From: Flavobacteriaceae bacterium
GTDB lineage: Bacteria; Bacteroidota; Bacteroidia; Flavobacteriales; Flavobacteriaceae
Assembly (NCBI GenBank): GCA_947446865.1
Contig: CANFHX010000001.1
Span: 62,001 to 126,000 of the forward strand
DNA length: 64,000 nt
Direction: 5' to 3'
Shown here: positions 53,002 to 62,571 of the stretch, one piece after another
How positions within the stretch are numbered: the first letter of the stretch is position 1
Layout: each line of letters starts with the position of its first letter
Made by a program: the position numbers and the translations under genes
Notes under the pieces: generated by a model
The model's database searches: none
The model's input: only the letters and a program-made list of their open reading frames with translations
What the model was told of the DNA's origin: nothing

Positions 53002-54360
53002 TTATCCAAACAAATGCTCTACTACTTCTTCAATTTTGGAGACTAAAACTACTTTTATACCTGGAAATTTTGTGGAAATCTTATTGTATTTGGATACAAA
53101 TATGGTAGCAAATCCTAGTTTTTCAGCTTCTTGAATGCGTTGTTCTACTCGGTTTACCGGTCGGATTTCTCCTGAAAGTCCTACTTCTCCAGCAAAACAA
53201 ACATCTTTTCCAACGGGAATATCTTCATTAGAGGAAAGAATTGCCGCTACAACCGCTAAATCAATTGCGGGATCGTCTACAGAAATTCCTCCGGTAACAT
53301 TCAAGAAAACATCTTTGGTGCCCAACCTAAATCCGGCACGTTTTTCTAAAACTGCCAAGAGCATGTTCAGTCTTTTGGCATTATAACCTGTGGTGCTTCG
53401 TTGCGGAGTTCCATAAACTGCGGTAGAAACTAATGCTTGAATTTCAATCATTAATGGGCGCATCCCTTCAAGAGTAGAAGCAATAGCAGTACCAGAAAGT
53501 TCTTCTTCCCGATGCGAAAGCAATATTTCGGAAGGGTTGGAAACTTCTCTTAAACCCGAACCTAGCATTTCGTAAATTCCCAATTCGGCTGTAGAGCCAA
53601 ATCGGTTTTTTAAACTTCGTAAAATTCGATACACGTGATTTCTATCGCCTTCAAATTGCAAAACGGTGTCTACCATGTGTTCCAAAATCTTTGGCCCTGC
53701 AATGGTTCCGTCTTTGGTAATGTGTCCAATTAATATCACGGGAACGTTGGTTTCCTTTGCGAATTTTATCAACTCGGCAGTACATTCTCTAATTTGAGAA
53801 ATGCTCCCTGCAGTAGATTCAATATAATCGGTATGCAGTGTTTGAATGGAATCGATAATTACAATTTCGGGTTCCATTTCTTCAATTTGTCGAAAAATAT
53901 TTTGGGTTTTAGTTTCGGTAAGAATATAACAATTATCGCCTTCGGGAGTAATTCTTTCGGCGCGCATTTTTATTTGTTTCTGACTTTCTTCTCCGGAAAC
54001 GTATAAGGTTTTGTAAGGTAATTTTAAGGATATTTGAAGCAATAAAGTACTTTTTCCAATGCCAGGTTCCCCGCCAAGAAGGATTAAAGAACCAGGAACG
54101 ATACCGCCACCAAGTACTCGGTTTAATTCGCCGTCCAAAGTATCCATGCGGACTTCTTGCGAAGAATCAATTTCGGCAATTTTTAGTGGTTTGGGTGCTT
54201 TTTTAACTTCGGAGGTAGGCTTCCAACTGGTTTTTTCTTCTTTTTGAATTACTTCTTCTACAATTGTATTCCATTCTTTACAGGCATTGCATTGCCCTTG
54301 CCATTTGGAATATTGGGTTCCGCAATTTTGACAAAAAAAGGAAGTTTTAATTTTAGCCAT
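53002..54360 (-). CDS. radA: DNA repair protein RadA/Sms
   Basis: A 452-residue recombination helicase for branch migration. The N-terminal zinc finger uses Cys10, Cys13, Cys24 and Cys27. Walker A is GGEPGIGKST (about 91-100), the RadA-specific LKNRFGSTAELGIYEM contains KNRFG, and the C-terminal Lon-protease-like domain holds DPAIDLAVVAAILSS and CFAGEVGLSGEIRPV. Length is normal. It starts at the last base of the upstream esterase-like gene's stop (TAATG overlap), implying an operon. Confidence 0.97.
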   Translation of the reverse strand: MAKIKTSFFCQNCGTQYSKWQGQCNACKEWNTIVEEVIQKEEKTSWKPTSEVKKAPKPLKIAEIDSSQEVRMDTLDGELNRVLGGGIVPGSLILLGGEPGIGKSTLLLQISLKLPYKTLYVSGEESQKQIKMRAERITPEGDNCYILTETKTQNIFRQIEEMEPEIVIIDSIQTLHTDYIESTAGSISQIRECTAELIKFAKETNVPVILIGHITKDGTIAGPKILEHMVDTVLQFEGDRNHVYRILRSLKNRFGSTAELGIYEMLGSGLREVSNPSEILLSHREEELSGTAIASTLEGMRPLMIEIQALVSTAVYGTPQRSTTGYNAKRLNMLLAVLEKRAGFRLGTKDVFLNVTGGISVDDPAIDLAVVAAILSSNEDIPVGKDVCFAGEVGLSGEIRPVNRVEQRIQEAEKLGFATIFVSKYNKISTKFPGIKVVLVSKIEEVVEHLFG

Positions 54361-55505
54361 TATTTTTTTATTTGAGCGCGAAGTTCTGTTGCTTTATCCA
54401 ACATCATGTCTTTGGTTAAATTTCCTATAGGCTGCATTTGAAAAGCATTTTGATAGTATTTTACTGCATTTTTGATATCTCCTGTGTTTTCATAAAGCTG
54501 TGCCATTTGGTAATCACCAAGCATGGATTTAGGATACATTTTACGCGAAAGTTGTGCCAATTGTTCCAATTCGGCATAGGCTTTGTTTTTTAATATTGCC
54601 GCTTCAATTGCTTTAAAATCGTTAATTCGGATGTTCATTTTAATGCTTAACGCTTTTTCTAAAAGATCGTATTTATTTTTTAAATACGTCACATAACCCG
54701 ACTCCAATTTGATAATCTTTTCTTGAAATTCGGTGTCAGAAATAGGTTGGTAAGTAGCGAAAAATTGATATAACGCATTCGGAATAGAATATAACACTAA
54801 TGAATAATGGGAGGCACCTTTAAATTCGTCGTATTTGTAATTTAAATTTGCATTTACAACGGCTTTCATATTTTCATCTAGAGAAGTTATTTTGCCTTTC
54901 AATTTTCTTATGTCTCCATCGGAAGAAGATTGGTAGTAAAAAATATTTTGCTTAAAAGTCGCCAGTCTTTCAGGAATTCGTGTTTCCATATCTAAAGCCA
55001 ATTGCGGGCTTAAAGAAATATAAGCGTTAAATAATGGGGCATCTTTGTATAAATAAAAATTCATAAAACTTGCAGTAAGATCATGACCTGCAATGATTTT
55101 AAAAGGAGAAACGCGGTATTTATTTTGAATGTACGGCATTAATTCGCCTCCAATAAACTCAAAAAAATCTTCGCCTTTTTCGTCTGGTAATCCTGTGGTT
55201 GCATCAATAGCGCAATCATCATCTCTTTCTCTTTCTTGTTTAATTCCAACTATGATTACTTCGGGCAAGTCGTCCCAATAATTCCCGTAACTTAAAGCAC
55301 CTTGAAACGGGTCAAAAAGATAATCGCCATCCAATAAAAATAATAAAGGATAGGATTTTTTAGTTTCTTTAGAATAGGAAGGAGGAAGAGAAATGGTTAA
55401 TTCCCGATAGACTTTTTGTTTCTTAAACATAACGCTATCTTTCACTTTTTGAGAGTATCCGCTGTAGCTTAAAACAACTACCAATAAAAGGAGAATTTTT
55501 TTCAT
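54360..55505 (-). CDS. Esterase-fold protein with TPR tail, nucleophile replaced (probable pseudoenzyme)
   Basis: A 381-residue exported protein. Signal peptide 1-18; then an IroE/Fes-type alpha/beta hydrolase domain (about 25-270; YPLLFLLDGDYLFDPFQGALSYGNYWDDLPEVIIVGIKQ). The usual nucleophile elbow GHSLGG reads GHDLTA, so the catalytic Ser is Asp. The C-terminal part (about 285-380) contains TPR-like helices (SMLGDYQMAQLYENTGDIKNAVKYYQNAFQMQP). It shares a TAATG junction with radA. A binding or scaffold role is more likely than hydrolysis. Confidence 0.82.
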   Translation of the reverse strand: MKKILLLLVVVLSYSGYSQKVKDSVMFKKQKVYRELTISLPPSYSKETKKSYPLLFLLDGDYLFDPFQGALSYGNYWDDLPEVIIVGIKQERERDDDCAIDATTGLPDEKGEDFFEFIGGELMPYIQNKYRVSPFKIIAGHDLTASFMNFYLYKDAPLFNAYISLSPQLALDMETRIPERLATFKQNIFYYQSSSDGDIRKLKGKITSLDENMKAVVNANLNYKYDEFKGASHYSLVLYSIPNALYQFFATYQPISDTEFQEKIIKLESGYVTYLKNKYDLLEKALSIKMNIRINDFKAIEAAILKNKAYAELEQLAQLSRKMYPKSMLGDYQMAQLYENTGDIKNAVKYYQNAFQMQPIGNLTKDMMLDKATELRAQIKK

Positions 55506-55561
55506 ATAAATTTAGAAATTAAAGTTCTAATAAAAGAGTTTAAAGTCTAGCAAGATAAGAA

Positions 55562-56521
55562 TTATTTTCTATTTAAAATAGGAAGAAATAAGAAGGAAAG
55601 CAATCCTAAAATCAAAACTAAAAGCATTTGGGACGTCCAAATAATCCATCCAAAAGCGGTTCCTATAGGTTCTGCAATTGCGTAAAAAAGTAAGACTTTA
55701 GAAGTAAGAAAAGGGTAAGCGCCAAATCCGCTGTTGGTGAAGGCTATGGCAATACTTCCAACCACAAATGAGGTTATGATAGCGCCAACAGTTAGCACCG
55801 AAGTTTCGGGGATTGCCTTGGTTGCAACATAATAAGTAAGAATGTAAGATCCCCAAATTAATAACGTTTGAAAAAAATAGTTCCACTTTTCTTTCATGTG
55901 AACCACACTCAATAAACCTTCTTTTAATCCAGTAATTTTCTCTTTAAAAATAGCAACAATTTTTAGTTTGGAATATTTATAGATTAAAATAAAGGCAATA
56001 AAACCTAGGGTTCCGCCTACTAAAAGAAGTGCTATTAAATGCAGAGGCATTTTGTCTAAAATGAATGCTTTCACAATTTTAAATTGCAAAACTACTGCTA
56101 GCAACATGAAGAATAACAAGAAAAACATATCGATAATTCGTTCGGCAACTATGGTTCCAAAACCTTTATCAAATGGAATATTGTTGTATTTTTTTACGAT
56201 TACAGCTCTAGAAATTTCTCCAGATTTTGGCACCGTTAAATTCAATAAATAACCAATATTGACGGCCATGAAATTATTTGCAAAAGAGGATTCATAACCC
56301 AAATGGTCTAACATATATTTCCATCTATACGCTCTAATTGAATTACCAATAAAGCCAATAAAAACAGCTAAAATAACATAGTAGTAATTGGCATTTTTAA
56401 AATACCCTTCAATTTCGCTTATTTGCGCCTCGGTAAATTTGTTGTATTGGTAGGCAATTATGCCTATGCCCAAAGCAATAGGAATGATAATTGACAACCA
56501 TTTACTAAGGTGATTTTTCAA
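55562..56521 (-). CDS. Flippase-like membrane protein (lysylphosphatidylglycerol synthase TM family)
   Basis: A 319-residue integral membrane protein with about eight helices. It shows the UPF0104/LPG_synthase_TM signatures: GNSIRAYRWKYMLDHLG near the N-terminus, KSGEISRAVIVKKYNNIPFDKGFGTIVAERIIDMF in the middle, and TNSGFGAYPFLTSKVLLFYAI late. It lacks the aminoacyl-transferase domain. Relatives flip or regulate lipid intermediates. It lies three bases after panD on the same strand, so it is in the pan operon. Confidence 0.85.
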   Translation of the reverse strand: MKNHLSKWLSIIIPIALGIGIIAYQYNKFTEAQISEIEGYFKNANYYYVILAVFIGFIGNSIRAYRWKYMLDHLGYESSFANNFMAVNIGYLLNLTVPKSGEISRAVIVKKYNNIPFDKGFGTIVAERIIDMFFLLFFMLLAVVLQFKIVKAFILDKMPLHLIALLLVGGTLGFIAFILIYKYSKLKIVAIFKEKITGLKEGLLSVVHMKEKWNYFFQTLLIWGSYILTYYVATKAIPETSVLTVGAIITSFVVGSIAIAFTNSGFGAYPFLTSKVLLFYAIAEPIGTAFGWIIWTSQMLLVLILGLLSFLFLPILNRK

Positions 56522-56524
56522 AAT

Positions 56525-56875
56525 TTATTTCAAGGAATTGTCGTTTTCATTAGGAAAAACGAGCCAAGGTTTGAATGTTTTTGCTTCTTCAAAATCTAAA
56601 GTAGCATAAGAAATAATGATAATAATGTCGCCGGCATGTACTTTTCTTGCCGCTGGACCATTAAGAGTAATTTCACCAGAATTTGGCGCCCCTTTGATGG
56701 CATACGTTTCAAAACGCTCGCCATTATTAATGTTAACAATAGAAACTTTTTCGCCTTCAATTAGATTGGAGGCATCCATTAAAGCTTCGTCGATAGTGAT
56801 ACTACCGATATAGTTTAAATCTGCGCCAGTTACTTTAACGCGATGTATCTTTGATTTTACAACTTGAATTTGCAT
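56525..56875 (-). CDS. panD: Aspartate 1-decarboxylase precursor
   Basis: A 116-residue pyruvoyl enzyme that makes beta-alanine for pantothenate. The self-cleavage site is Gly24-Ser25 in [10 protein letters not shown], with Lys9, Tyr22 and the [17 protein letters not shown] loop (containing conserved Asn and Thr) also present. Length matches the family. It lies 14 bases after panC, and the two enzymes act in sequence (beta-alanine, then pantoate-beta-alanine ligation). Confidence 0.96.
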   Translation of the reverse strand: MQIQVVKSKIHRVKVTGADLNYIGSITIDEALMDASNLIEGEKVSIVNINNGERFETYAIKGAPNSGEITLNGPAARKVHAGDIIIIISYATLDFEEAKTFKPWLVFPNENDNSLK

Positions 56876-56889
56876 GGGGCAAAGTTAAA

Positions 56890-57738
56890 TTATTTTAGTG
56901 AAATAGTATCAATCAATCTTATTTTGTTCACAAAAACAGCAATAAAAGCACGATAATCCTTGTTTTCACTTTTGGTTATACAAGGTAATAGTGTTTCTTC
57001 CTCTGCAATTTCAAAATATTCTAATTCAAAATCAGGATATTTTTCAAAGGCTTTCGCAACAAAATCGGTCACAATTGCAGCAGATTCTGTGGCAAAAAGT
57101 GTTTTTGCTTGATTTAATATTTCAAAAATAAGGGAAGCATTTTCACGTTCTTTTACCGAAAGGCGTTCGTTTCTAGAGCTCATAGCTAAGCCATTATTTT
57201 CTCTATAAATCGGACATCCGATAATGTTTACAGGGATTTTTTCTTTGGCAACTAATTTTTTTACAATTTGCAATTGTTGGAAATCTTTCTCGCCAAAATA
57301 GGCATTCGTTGGTTTTACAATTTCCAAAAGGCGTTTTACTACCGTGCCCACTCCGTCAAAATGACCAGGACGGAATTTACCTTCCATTTGATTTTCTAAA
57401 CCATCAAAATCGTAGTGTTGTGAAGCAGTATTTCCTTCATAAATATCTTCCACTGTTGGAGCATATACTAGGATTTTATCGGATACTGTTTTTATTTTTT
57501 CTATATCATTTTCTATGGTTCTTGGGTATTTTTCAAGATCCTCAGGGTTGTTGAATTGTGTGGGATTTACAAAAATACTAATTACCGTATGGGTGTTATT
57601 TTCTATAGATTTTTCCAATAGAGATAAGTGCCCCAAATGCAATGCCCCCATGGTTGGTACAAATCCTATAGTAGAATTAGTGTTGGATATACCTTGTAAG
57701 TGCTTGTTTAAATCACCTTTGTTATTGAAAATGAGCAT
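56890..57738 (-). CDS. panC: Pantothenate synthetase
   Basis: This enzyme ligates pantoate and beta-alanine with ATP. The start MLIFNNKGDLNKHL at 57738 gives 282 residues, matching the family; an upstream ATG at 57774 would add 12 residues not found in typical PanC. Motifs: FVPTMGALHLGHLSLL (HxGH ATP site), VNPTQFNNPEDLEKYPRT, GKFRPGHFDGVGTVVKRL, YFGEKDFQQLQIVK and LAMSSRNERLS (KMSKS-like). It heads a panC-panD-flippase-like operon on the minus strand and is divergent from a glycogen-synthase-like gene. Confidence 0.95.
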   Translation of the reverse strand: MLIFNNKGDLNKHLQGISNTNSTIGFVPTMGALHLGHLSLLEKSIENNTHTVISIFVNPTQFNNPEDLEKYPRTIENDIEKIKTVSDKILVYAPTVEDIYEGNTASQHYDFDGLENQMEGKFRPGHFDGVGTVVKRLLEIVKPTNAYFGEKDFQQLQIVKKLVAKEKIPVNIIGCPIYRENNGLAMSSRNERLSVKERENASLIFEILNQAKTLFATESAAIVTDFVAKAFEKYPDFELEYFEIAEEETLLPCITKSENKDYRAFIAVFVNKIRLIDTISLK

Positions 57739-57800
57739 GTCTTTCAGATTAAAATAGGGTACAAACTTACTCATTTAGTAAATATCTGCATAAATTTTTG

Positions 57801-57808
57801 TAGTTTTG
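57801..57808 (+). promoter_or_regulatory. -7 element between divergent panC and the glycogen-synthase-like gene
   Basis: TAGTTTTG fits TAnnTTTG, 38 bases before the plus-strand ATG at 57846. A matching TTG box is not obvious. Confidence 0.4.
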
Positions 57809-57845
57809 CATGTTTTTTATTGCCAATAAGTAAATAAAAGTTTTT

Positions 57846-58649
57846 ATGGAAGACAAGAGGATATTGTATGTATCATCCGAGGTGGTGCCGTATCTGGCTG
57901 AGAATGAAGTTTCTCTAATGTCTTATGACGTGCCAAAAATGATTAATGACCAGGGAGGACAGATTAGAATTTTTATGCCTAGGTATGGAAATATTAATGA
58001 GAGAAGACATCAATTGCACGAAGTTATTCGCTTATCGGGAATGAATTTAGTGGTAAATGATGTAGATATGCCTTTAATTATAAAGGTGGCTTCTATCCCA
58101 AAAGAGAGAATTCAGGTCTATTTTATTGACAACGATGAATATTTCAAGAGAAAGGCAACTTTTTCTGATGAAGATGGTGTTTTGTATCCAGATAATGATG
58201 AGCGTGCTATTTTCTTTGCAAAAGGAGTAGTAGAAACAGTGAAAAAATTAAATTGGGTACCCGATATTATTCATGTACACGGATGGATGGCTTCCATGCT
58301 TCCAGTATATATGAAACATTTTTATAAAGACGAAGCGTTATTTTCGCAAACTAAAATAGTTACTTCGGTTTACGGACAGTCGTTTGATGGAGCTTTAAAC
58401 GTTGAAATGATTAATAAAATCAAGTTTGACGGAATTCCAGATGCTGCTATTTCAGATTTGGAAGTTCCTAATTATGAGAATTTAATAAAAACATCCATAA
58501 GTCATTCGGATGCAGTGATTATTGCTTCCGAAAATCTTTTCCCAAGTTTAACAAAATTTATAGAATCTTCAGAAAAACCTTTTTTACCTTTCGCACCGAA
58601 AGAAGGGTTTGCAGAGGCTTACACTACTTTTTATAAAAAGATGTTATAA
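57846..58649 (+). CDS. Glycogen/starch-synthase N-terminal-domain protein
   Basis: A 267-residue protein homologous to only the N-terminal half of GT5 glycogen synthases: KRILYVSSEVVPYLAENEVSLMSYDVPKMINDQGGQIRIFMPRYG corresponds to the ADP-glucose-synthase start, and DIIHVHGWMASMLPVYMKHFYKD to the HxHxW region. The usual KTGGL loop reads AENEVSL, so substrate binding is altered, and the GT1-type C-terminal domain is absent. It is probably not an active synthase. Such short forms are conserved in Flavobacteria next to panC and DUF4270 genes, as here. Confidence 0.83.
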   Translation: MEDKRILYVSSEVVPYLAENEVSLMSYDVPKMINDQGGQIRIFMPRYGNINERRHQLHEVIRLSGMNLVVNDVDMPLIIKVASIPKERIQVYFIDNDEYFKRKATFSDEDGVLYPDNDERAIFFAKGVVETVKKLNWVPDIIHVHGWMASMLPVYMKHFYKDEALFSQTKIVTSVYGQSFDGALNVEMINKIKFDGIPDAAISDLEVPNYENLIKTSISHSDAVIIASENLFPSLTKFIESSEKPFLPFAPKEGFAEAYTTFYKKML

Positions 58650-58666
58650 TATAATTACAACCAAAC

Positions 58667-60442
58667 ATGAAATTGAATTTCTTCCTTAAAACATTTATTG
58701 CCCTATTTATAATTGTTTTTATTGCTTCTTGCGATAAAGATATTAACGAAATTGGCACTGGAATAATCGGTAATGAGCATTTCGGGATGGACGTAGCCTA
58801 TTCGGAAGTAGTTGCCTACAGCCAAAACTTAGGTCCAGTTCAAACTAATAATCTATCGGTAAACCAATTTGGATTTTATAATAATCCTGTTTTCGGTAAA
58901 ACCAAAGCAAGTTTTGTTACTCAAGTAGCACTGGCTTCGGAAAACCCTACGTTTTACGGAGATCCCAACGAAACCAATACAGCTAGCCCTAACTACATTA
59001 AAATAGATTCGGTTTATCTATACGTTCCCTATTTTTCAACTTTTGGTAGCACAAATACCGATACTGGTGATAGTTCCTATACTTTAGATTCGATTAAAGG
59101 TTCAGGTAAAATTAAGTTGAGCGTTTACGAATCTACTAAGTTTTTAGAAACTTTAGATCCTGCAACCGGATTCCAACAACAACAAAAATATTATTCTAAC
59201 CAACAACCAGATTTTGATGCAAATCATGGTGCGATTAAATTGAATAATGATGATAAAAACATATTTGACCATACTGCGGTAGCAGATAATAGTCAAAATG
59301 ACGGATTTGTATTTAGTGAAAAACAAATTAAGTTATATAAAAAAATTGATGCAAATACCCCTGGATATACAGATGTTGCTGAAAGAAAAGCACCAGGAAT
59401 GTTTCTTAATTTAGATAAAGATTTTTTTAAAACTAAAATATTTCAAGCTCCAACCGGAAAATTATTTAATAATAATGTATTTAAAGATTATTTTAGAGGG
59501 TTGTATTTTAAAGTAGAAAATGCTGCTGGTTCACCAGATCAAGGAACACTTGCTATGATGAATTTTTCTAGTGGATATATTACAATTGTTTATGAAGAGA
59601 AGACATCTCTTACAGTTGCTACAATTGTCCGAAAAACAATGCAGTTAAATCTTTCTGGAAATACGGTTAATTTATTAAACAACGAAAATACGTTCCCCGG
59701 ATACGTTACCCCTAATCCAAACACAGGAGATAGAAATCTTTTCTTAAAAGGTGGTGATGGATCTATGGCGGTAATTGATTTGTTTAGTAAAGCGGATAAT
59801 CACGGATATGATATTAATGGAAATTTAGTAAATACACCAAATAATGTTTCCGATGAATTGGACGATTTAAGAAATCCAGCAGGAGGAAAACAAAAATGGC
59901 TAATCAATGAAGCTAATCTAACTTTTTTTATTGCTAAATCAACAATGGCATCCGCTCCAGAACCGAACAGAATTTTCTTATACGATTTAAATAATAAGAG
60001 ACCTCTAATTGATTATTATACCGATTATTCCTCAGGGATTATACCCAAATTCAATAAACCTACCCATGGAGGATTATTATTAGATCAAAATGGTAAAATA
60101 GTAAATGCTAAAATTAGTGAAAAAGGGACTACTTATAAAATCAATATTACCAATCATATTCGAAGTTTGATAAAAAATGGTGGTGTTGGAGTAACTAAAG
60201 ACTCCATAAATGTTCGATTAGGTTTAGTAGTTACTGAAAATATTGGAAATCCCTATAATGCCTATTTAAGTTCCCCTTTTAGTAGTGGAAGTGGCACTAA
60301 TTCTGTTCAATCTAAGTACATTCCAGTAATGTCTATTGCAAACCCATTAGGGACTGTATTATACGGAAGTAATATTCCATTGGGAGATCCTGATTACAAT
60401 AAAAGAATTAAATTGGAAATATTTTATACTAAACCTGACTAA
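58667..60442 (+). CDS. DUF4270 lipoprotein
   Basis: A 591-residue outer-membrane lipoprotein with lipobox IASC (Cys about residue 22). It begins DKDINEIGTGIIGNEHFGMDV, typical of DUF4270, and has long beta-rich segments (KIDSVYLYVPYFSTFGS and KLEIFYTKPD at the end). It lies 17 bases after the glycogen-synthase-like gene and 15 bases before glmS, so it belongs to one transcript. The function of DUF4270 is unknown. Confidence 0.88.
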   Translation: MKLNFFLKTFIALFIIVFIASCDKDINEIGTGIIGNEHFGMDVAYSEVVAYSQNLGPVQTNNLSVNQFGFYNNPVFGKTKASFVTQVALASENPTFYGDPNETNTASPNYIKIDSVYLYVPYFSTFGSTNTDTGDSSYTLDSIKGSGKIKLSVYESTKFLETLDPATGFQQQQKYYSNQQPDFDANHGAIKLNNDDKNIFDHTAVADNSQNDGFVFSEKQIKLYKKIDANTPGYTDVAERKAPGMFLNLDKDFFKTKIFQAPTGKLFNNNVFKDYFRGLYFKVENAAGSPDQGTLAMMNFSSGYITIVYEEKTSLTVATIVRKTMQLNLSGNTVNLLNNENTFPGYVTPNPNTGDRNLFLKGGDGSMAVIDLFSKADNHGYDINGNLVNTPNNVSDELDDLRNPAGGKQKWLINEANLTFFIAKSTMASAPEPNRIFLYDLNNKRPLIDYYTDYSSGIIPKFNKPTHGGLLLDQNGKIVNAKISEKGTTYKINITNHIRSLIKNGGVGVTKDSINVRLGLVVTENIGNPYNAYLSSPFSSGSGTNSVQSKYIPVMSIANPLGTVLYGSNIPLGDPDYNKRIKLEIFYTKPD

Positions 60443-60457
60443 ATAAACTGTAAATTT

Positions 60458-62305
60458 ATGTGTGGAATTGTAGGATATATTGGACACCGCGAGGCTTACC
60501 CTATAGTAATTAAAGGGTTAAAACGTTTAGAATATAGAGGTTACGATAGCGCCGGATTAATGCTTTATGATGGAGAAAATTTAAAGATCTCTAAAACAAA
60601 AGGTAAAGTTTCGGATCTTGAAGAAAAATCTGCTTTAGATATTACAACTAATGGATCTATAGGAATAGGTCATACAAGATGGGCTACTCACGGAGTTCCC
60701 AACGATGTTAATTCCCATCCACATGTTTCCAATTCTGGGGATATTTGTATTGTTCATAATGGTATTATTGAAAATTATGAACCGTTAAAAAAAGAATTAA
60801 TAAAAAGAGGATACGTTTTTACTTCCGATACCGATACTGAGGTTTTGGTAAATCTTATTGAGGAAGTTCAGAAAAAAGAAAAATTAAAACTTGGTAAAGC
60901 AGTTCAAATTGCTTTGAATCAAGTGGTTGGCGCGTATGCTATATGTGTTTTTGACAAGAAAAAACCCAATGAAATTGTAGTTGCCCGTTTGGGTAGCCCA
61001 CTAGCAATAGGTGTTGGCGAAAATGAATTTTTCATTGCTTCCGATGCCACCCCGTTTATTGAATACACCTCCAATGCTATTTATTTGGAAGATGAAGAAA
61101 TGGCAATTGTTCGTATGGATAAGCCATTGAAAATCCGAAAAATTAAAGACGATACGTTAGTAGATCCTTATATTCAGGAATTGCAAATGAACTTAGAGCA
61201 AATAGAAAAAGGCGGTTACGACCACTTTATGCTTAAAGAAATTTACGAACAACCTAATGTTATAAAGGATACCTACAGAGGTAGGCTTCACGCCAATACT
61301 GGAATTATCCAAATGTCAGGTATTGAGGATAATCTAGAAAAATTCTTAAATGCAGATAGAATATTAATTATTGCTTGTGGTACTTCATGGCATGCAGGTT
61401 TAGTTGCCGAATATGTAATTGAAGAATTTGCAAGAATACCCGTTGAGGTAGAATACGCATCGGAATTTAGATACCGAAATCCAATTATAACCAGTAAAGA
61501 TATTGTCATTGCAATTTCCCAATCGGGAGAAACTGCGGATACTTTAGCGGCAATAAAGTTAGCTAAAGAAAAAGGAGCTTTTGTATTTGGTGTTTGTAAT
61601 GTGGTAGGATCTTCTATTTCTCGTGAAACCCATGCAGGGGCATATACCCATGCAGGTCCAGAAATTGGAGTAGCTTCTACTAAAGCATTTACAACACAAA
61701 TTACTGTTTTGACTATGATAGCGTTGCGTTTGGCTAAAGCCAAAGGAACCCTTTCTACCTCTGATTATTTTAGATATTTACAAGAACTAGAATTAATTCC
61801 GGAGAAAGTTGCCGAAGCTTTAGAAACTAATGAAGTTGCTAAACAAATCGCTGCCATATATAAAGACGCTCCTAATTGTCTTTATTTGGGAAGAGGTTAT
61901 AATTTTCCAGTTGCTTTAGAAGGCGCTTTGAAACTCAAAGAAATTTCTTATATTCATGCAGAAGGTTATCCAGCTGCCGAAATGAAACACGGACCAATAG
62001 CTTTAATCGACGAAAAAATGCCCGTTATTGTTATTGCTCCAAAACAAGGGCATTATGATAAAGTGGTTAGTAACATTCAAGAAATAAAATCCAGAAGTGG
62101 AAAAATAATTGCTATTGTTACCAAAGGAGATAGTCAAGTGAAAGAATTAGCGGATCACGTTATTGAAATTCCAGAAACTTCAGATGCCTTGTCTCCATTA
62201 TTAACTACAATTCCGTTACAATTATTATCCTACCATATTGCTGTAATGCGTGGTTGTAATGTAGACCAACCAAGAAATTTAGCAAAATCGGTTACGGTGG
62301 AGTAA
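60458..62305 (+). CDS. glmS: Glutamine-fructose-6-phosphate aminotransferase (isomerising)
   Basis: A 615-residue enzyme making glucosamine-6-phosphate for peptidoglycan and LPS. The N-terminal glutaminase has catalytic Cys2 (MCGIVGYIGHREA), the GHTRWATHG block and the CIVHNGIIENY block. Two SIS domains follow (IIACGTSWHAGLVAEYVIE and YLGRGYNFPVALEGALKLKEISYIHAEGY), and the C-terminus ends PRNLAKSVTVE as expected. Full length and all motifs are present. It is the last gene of a three-gene run and is followed by a terminator. Confidence 0.98.
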   Translation: MCGIVGYIGHREAYPIVIKGLKRLEYRGYDSAGLMLYDGENLKISKTKGKVSDLEEKSALDITTNGSIGIGHTRWATHGVPNDVNSHPHVSNSGDICIVHNGIIENYEPLKKELIKRGYVFTSDTDTEVLVNLIEEVQKKEKLKLGKAVQIALNQVVGAYAICVFDKKKPNEIVVARLGSPLAIGVGENEFFIASDATPFIEYTSNAIYLEDEEMAIVRMDKPLKIRKIKDDTLVDPYIQELQMNLEQIEKGGYDHFMLKEIYEQPNVIKDTYRGRLHANTGIIQMSGIEDNLEKFLNADRILIIACGTSWHAGLVAEYVIEEFARIPVEVEYASEFRYRNPIITSKDIVIAISQSGETADTLAAIKLAKEKGAFVFGVCNVVGSSISRETHAGAYTHAGPEIGVASTKAFTTQITVLTMIALRLAKAKGTLSTSDYFRYLQELELIPEKVAEALETNEVAKQIAAIYKDAPNCLYLGRGYNFPVALEGALKLKEISYIHAEGYPAAEMKHGPIALIDEKMPVIVIAPKQGHYDKVVSNIQEIKSRSGKIIAIVTKGDSQVKELADHVIEIPETSDALSPLLTTIPLQLLSYHIAVMRGCNVDQPRNLAKSVTVE

Positions 62306-62330
62306 TTTCCAATTTGTATAGAAAAAAATT

Positions 62331-62357
62331 AAAGCGAAACTCCGGTTTCGCTTTTTT
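62331..62357 (+). terminator. Terminator after glmS
   Basis: Perfect 10-bp arms AAAGCGAAAC (62331-62340) and GTTTCGCTTT (62345-62354) with a TCCG tetraloop and following T residues. Confidence 0.95.
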
Positions 62358-62571
62358 GTTATTATATTATTTTTTTTACTATTTAGTAAGTAAATACTTA
62401 TAAAATTTAATTATTTCTCCGTTTTGTTAAGAAAAACTTAACAAAATGCAAAATGCGAATTATTAGATAAGCGACTACATTAATGATAATTATTAAAATA
62501 TTCCTCTCTTTTTTTAGTAATATAAAATTTATTTGTACTTTGGCTACTTAAACCAACAAAAATTAAACCTA

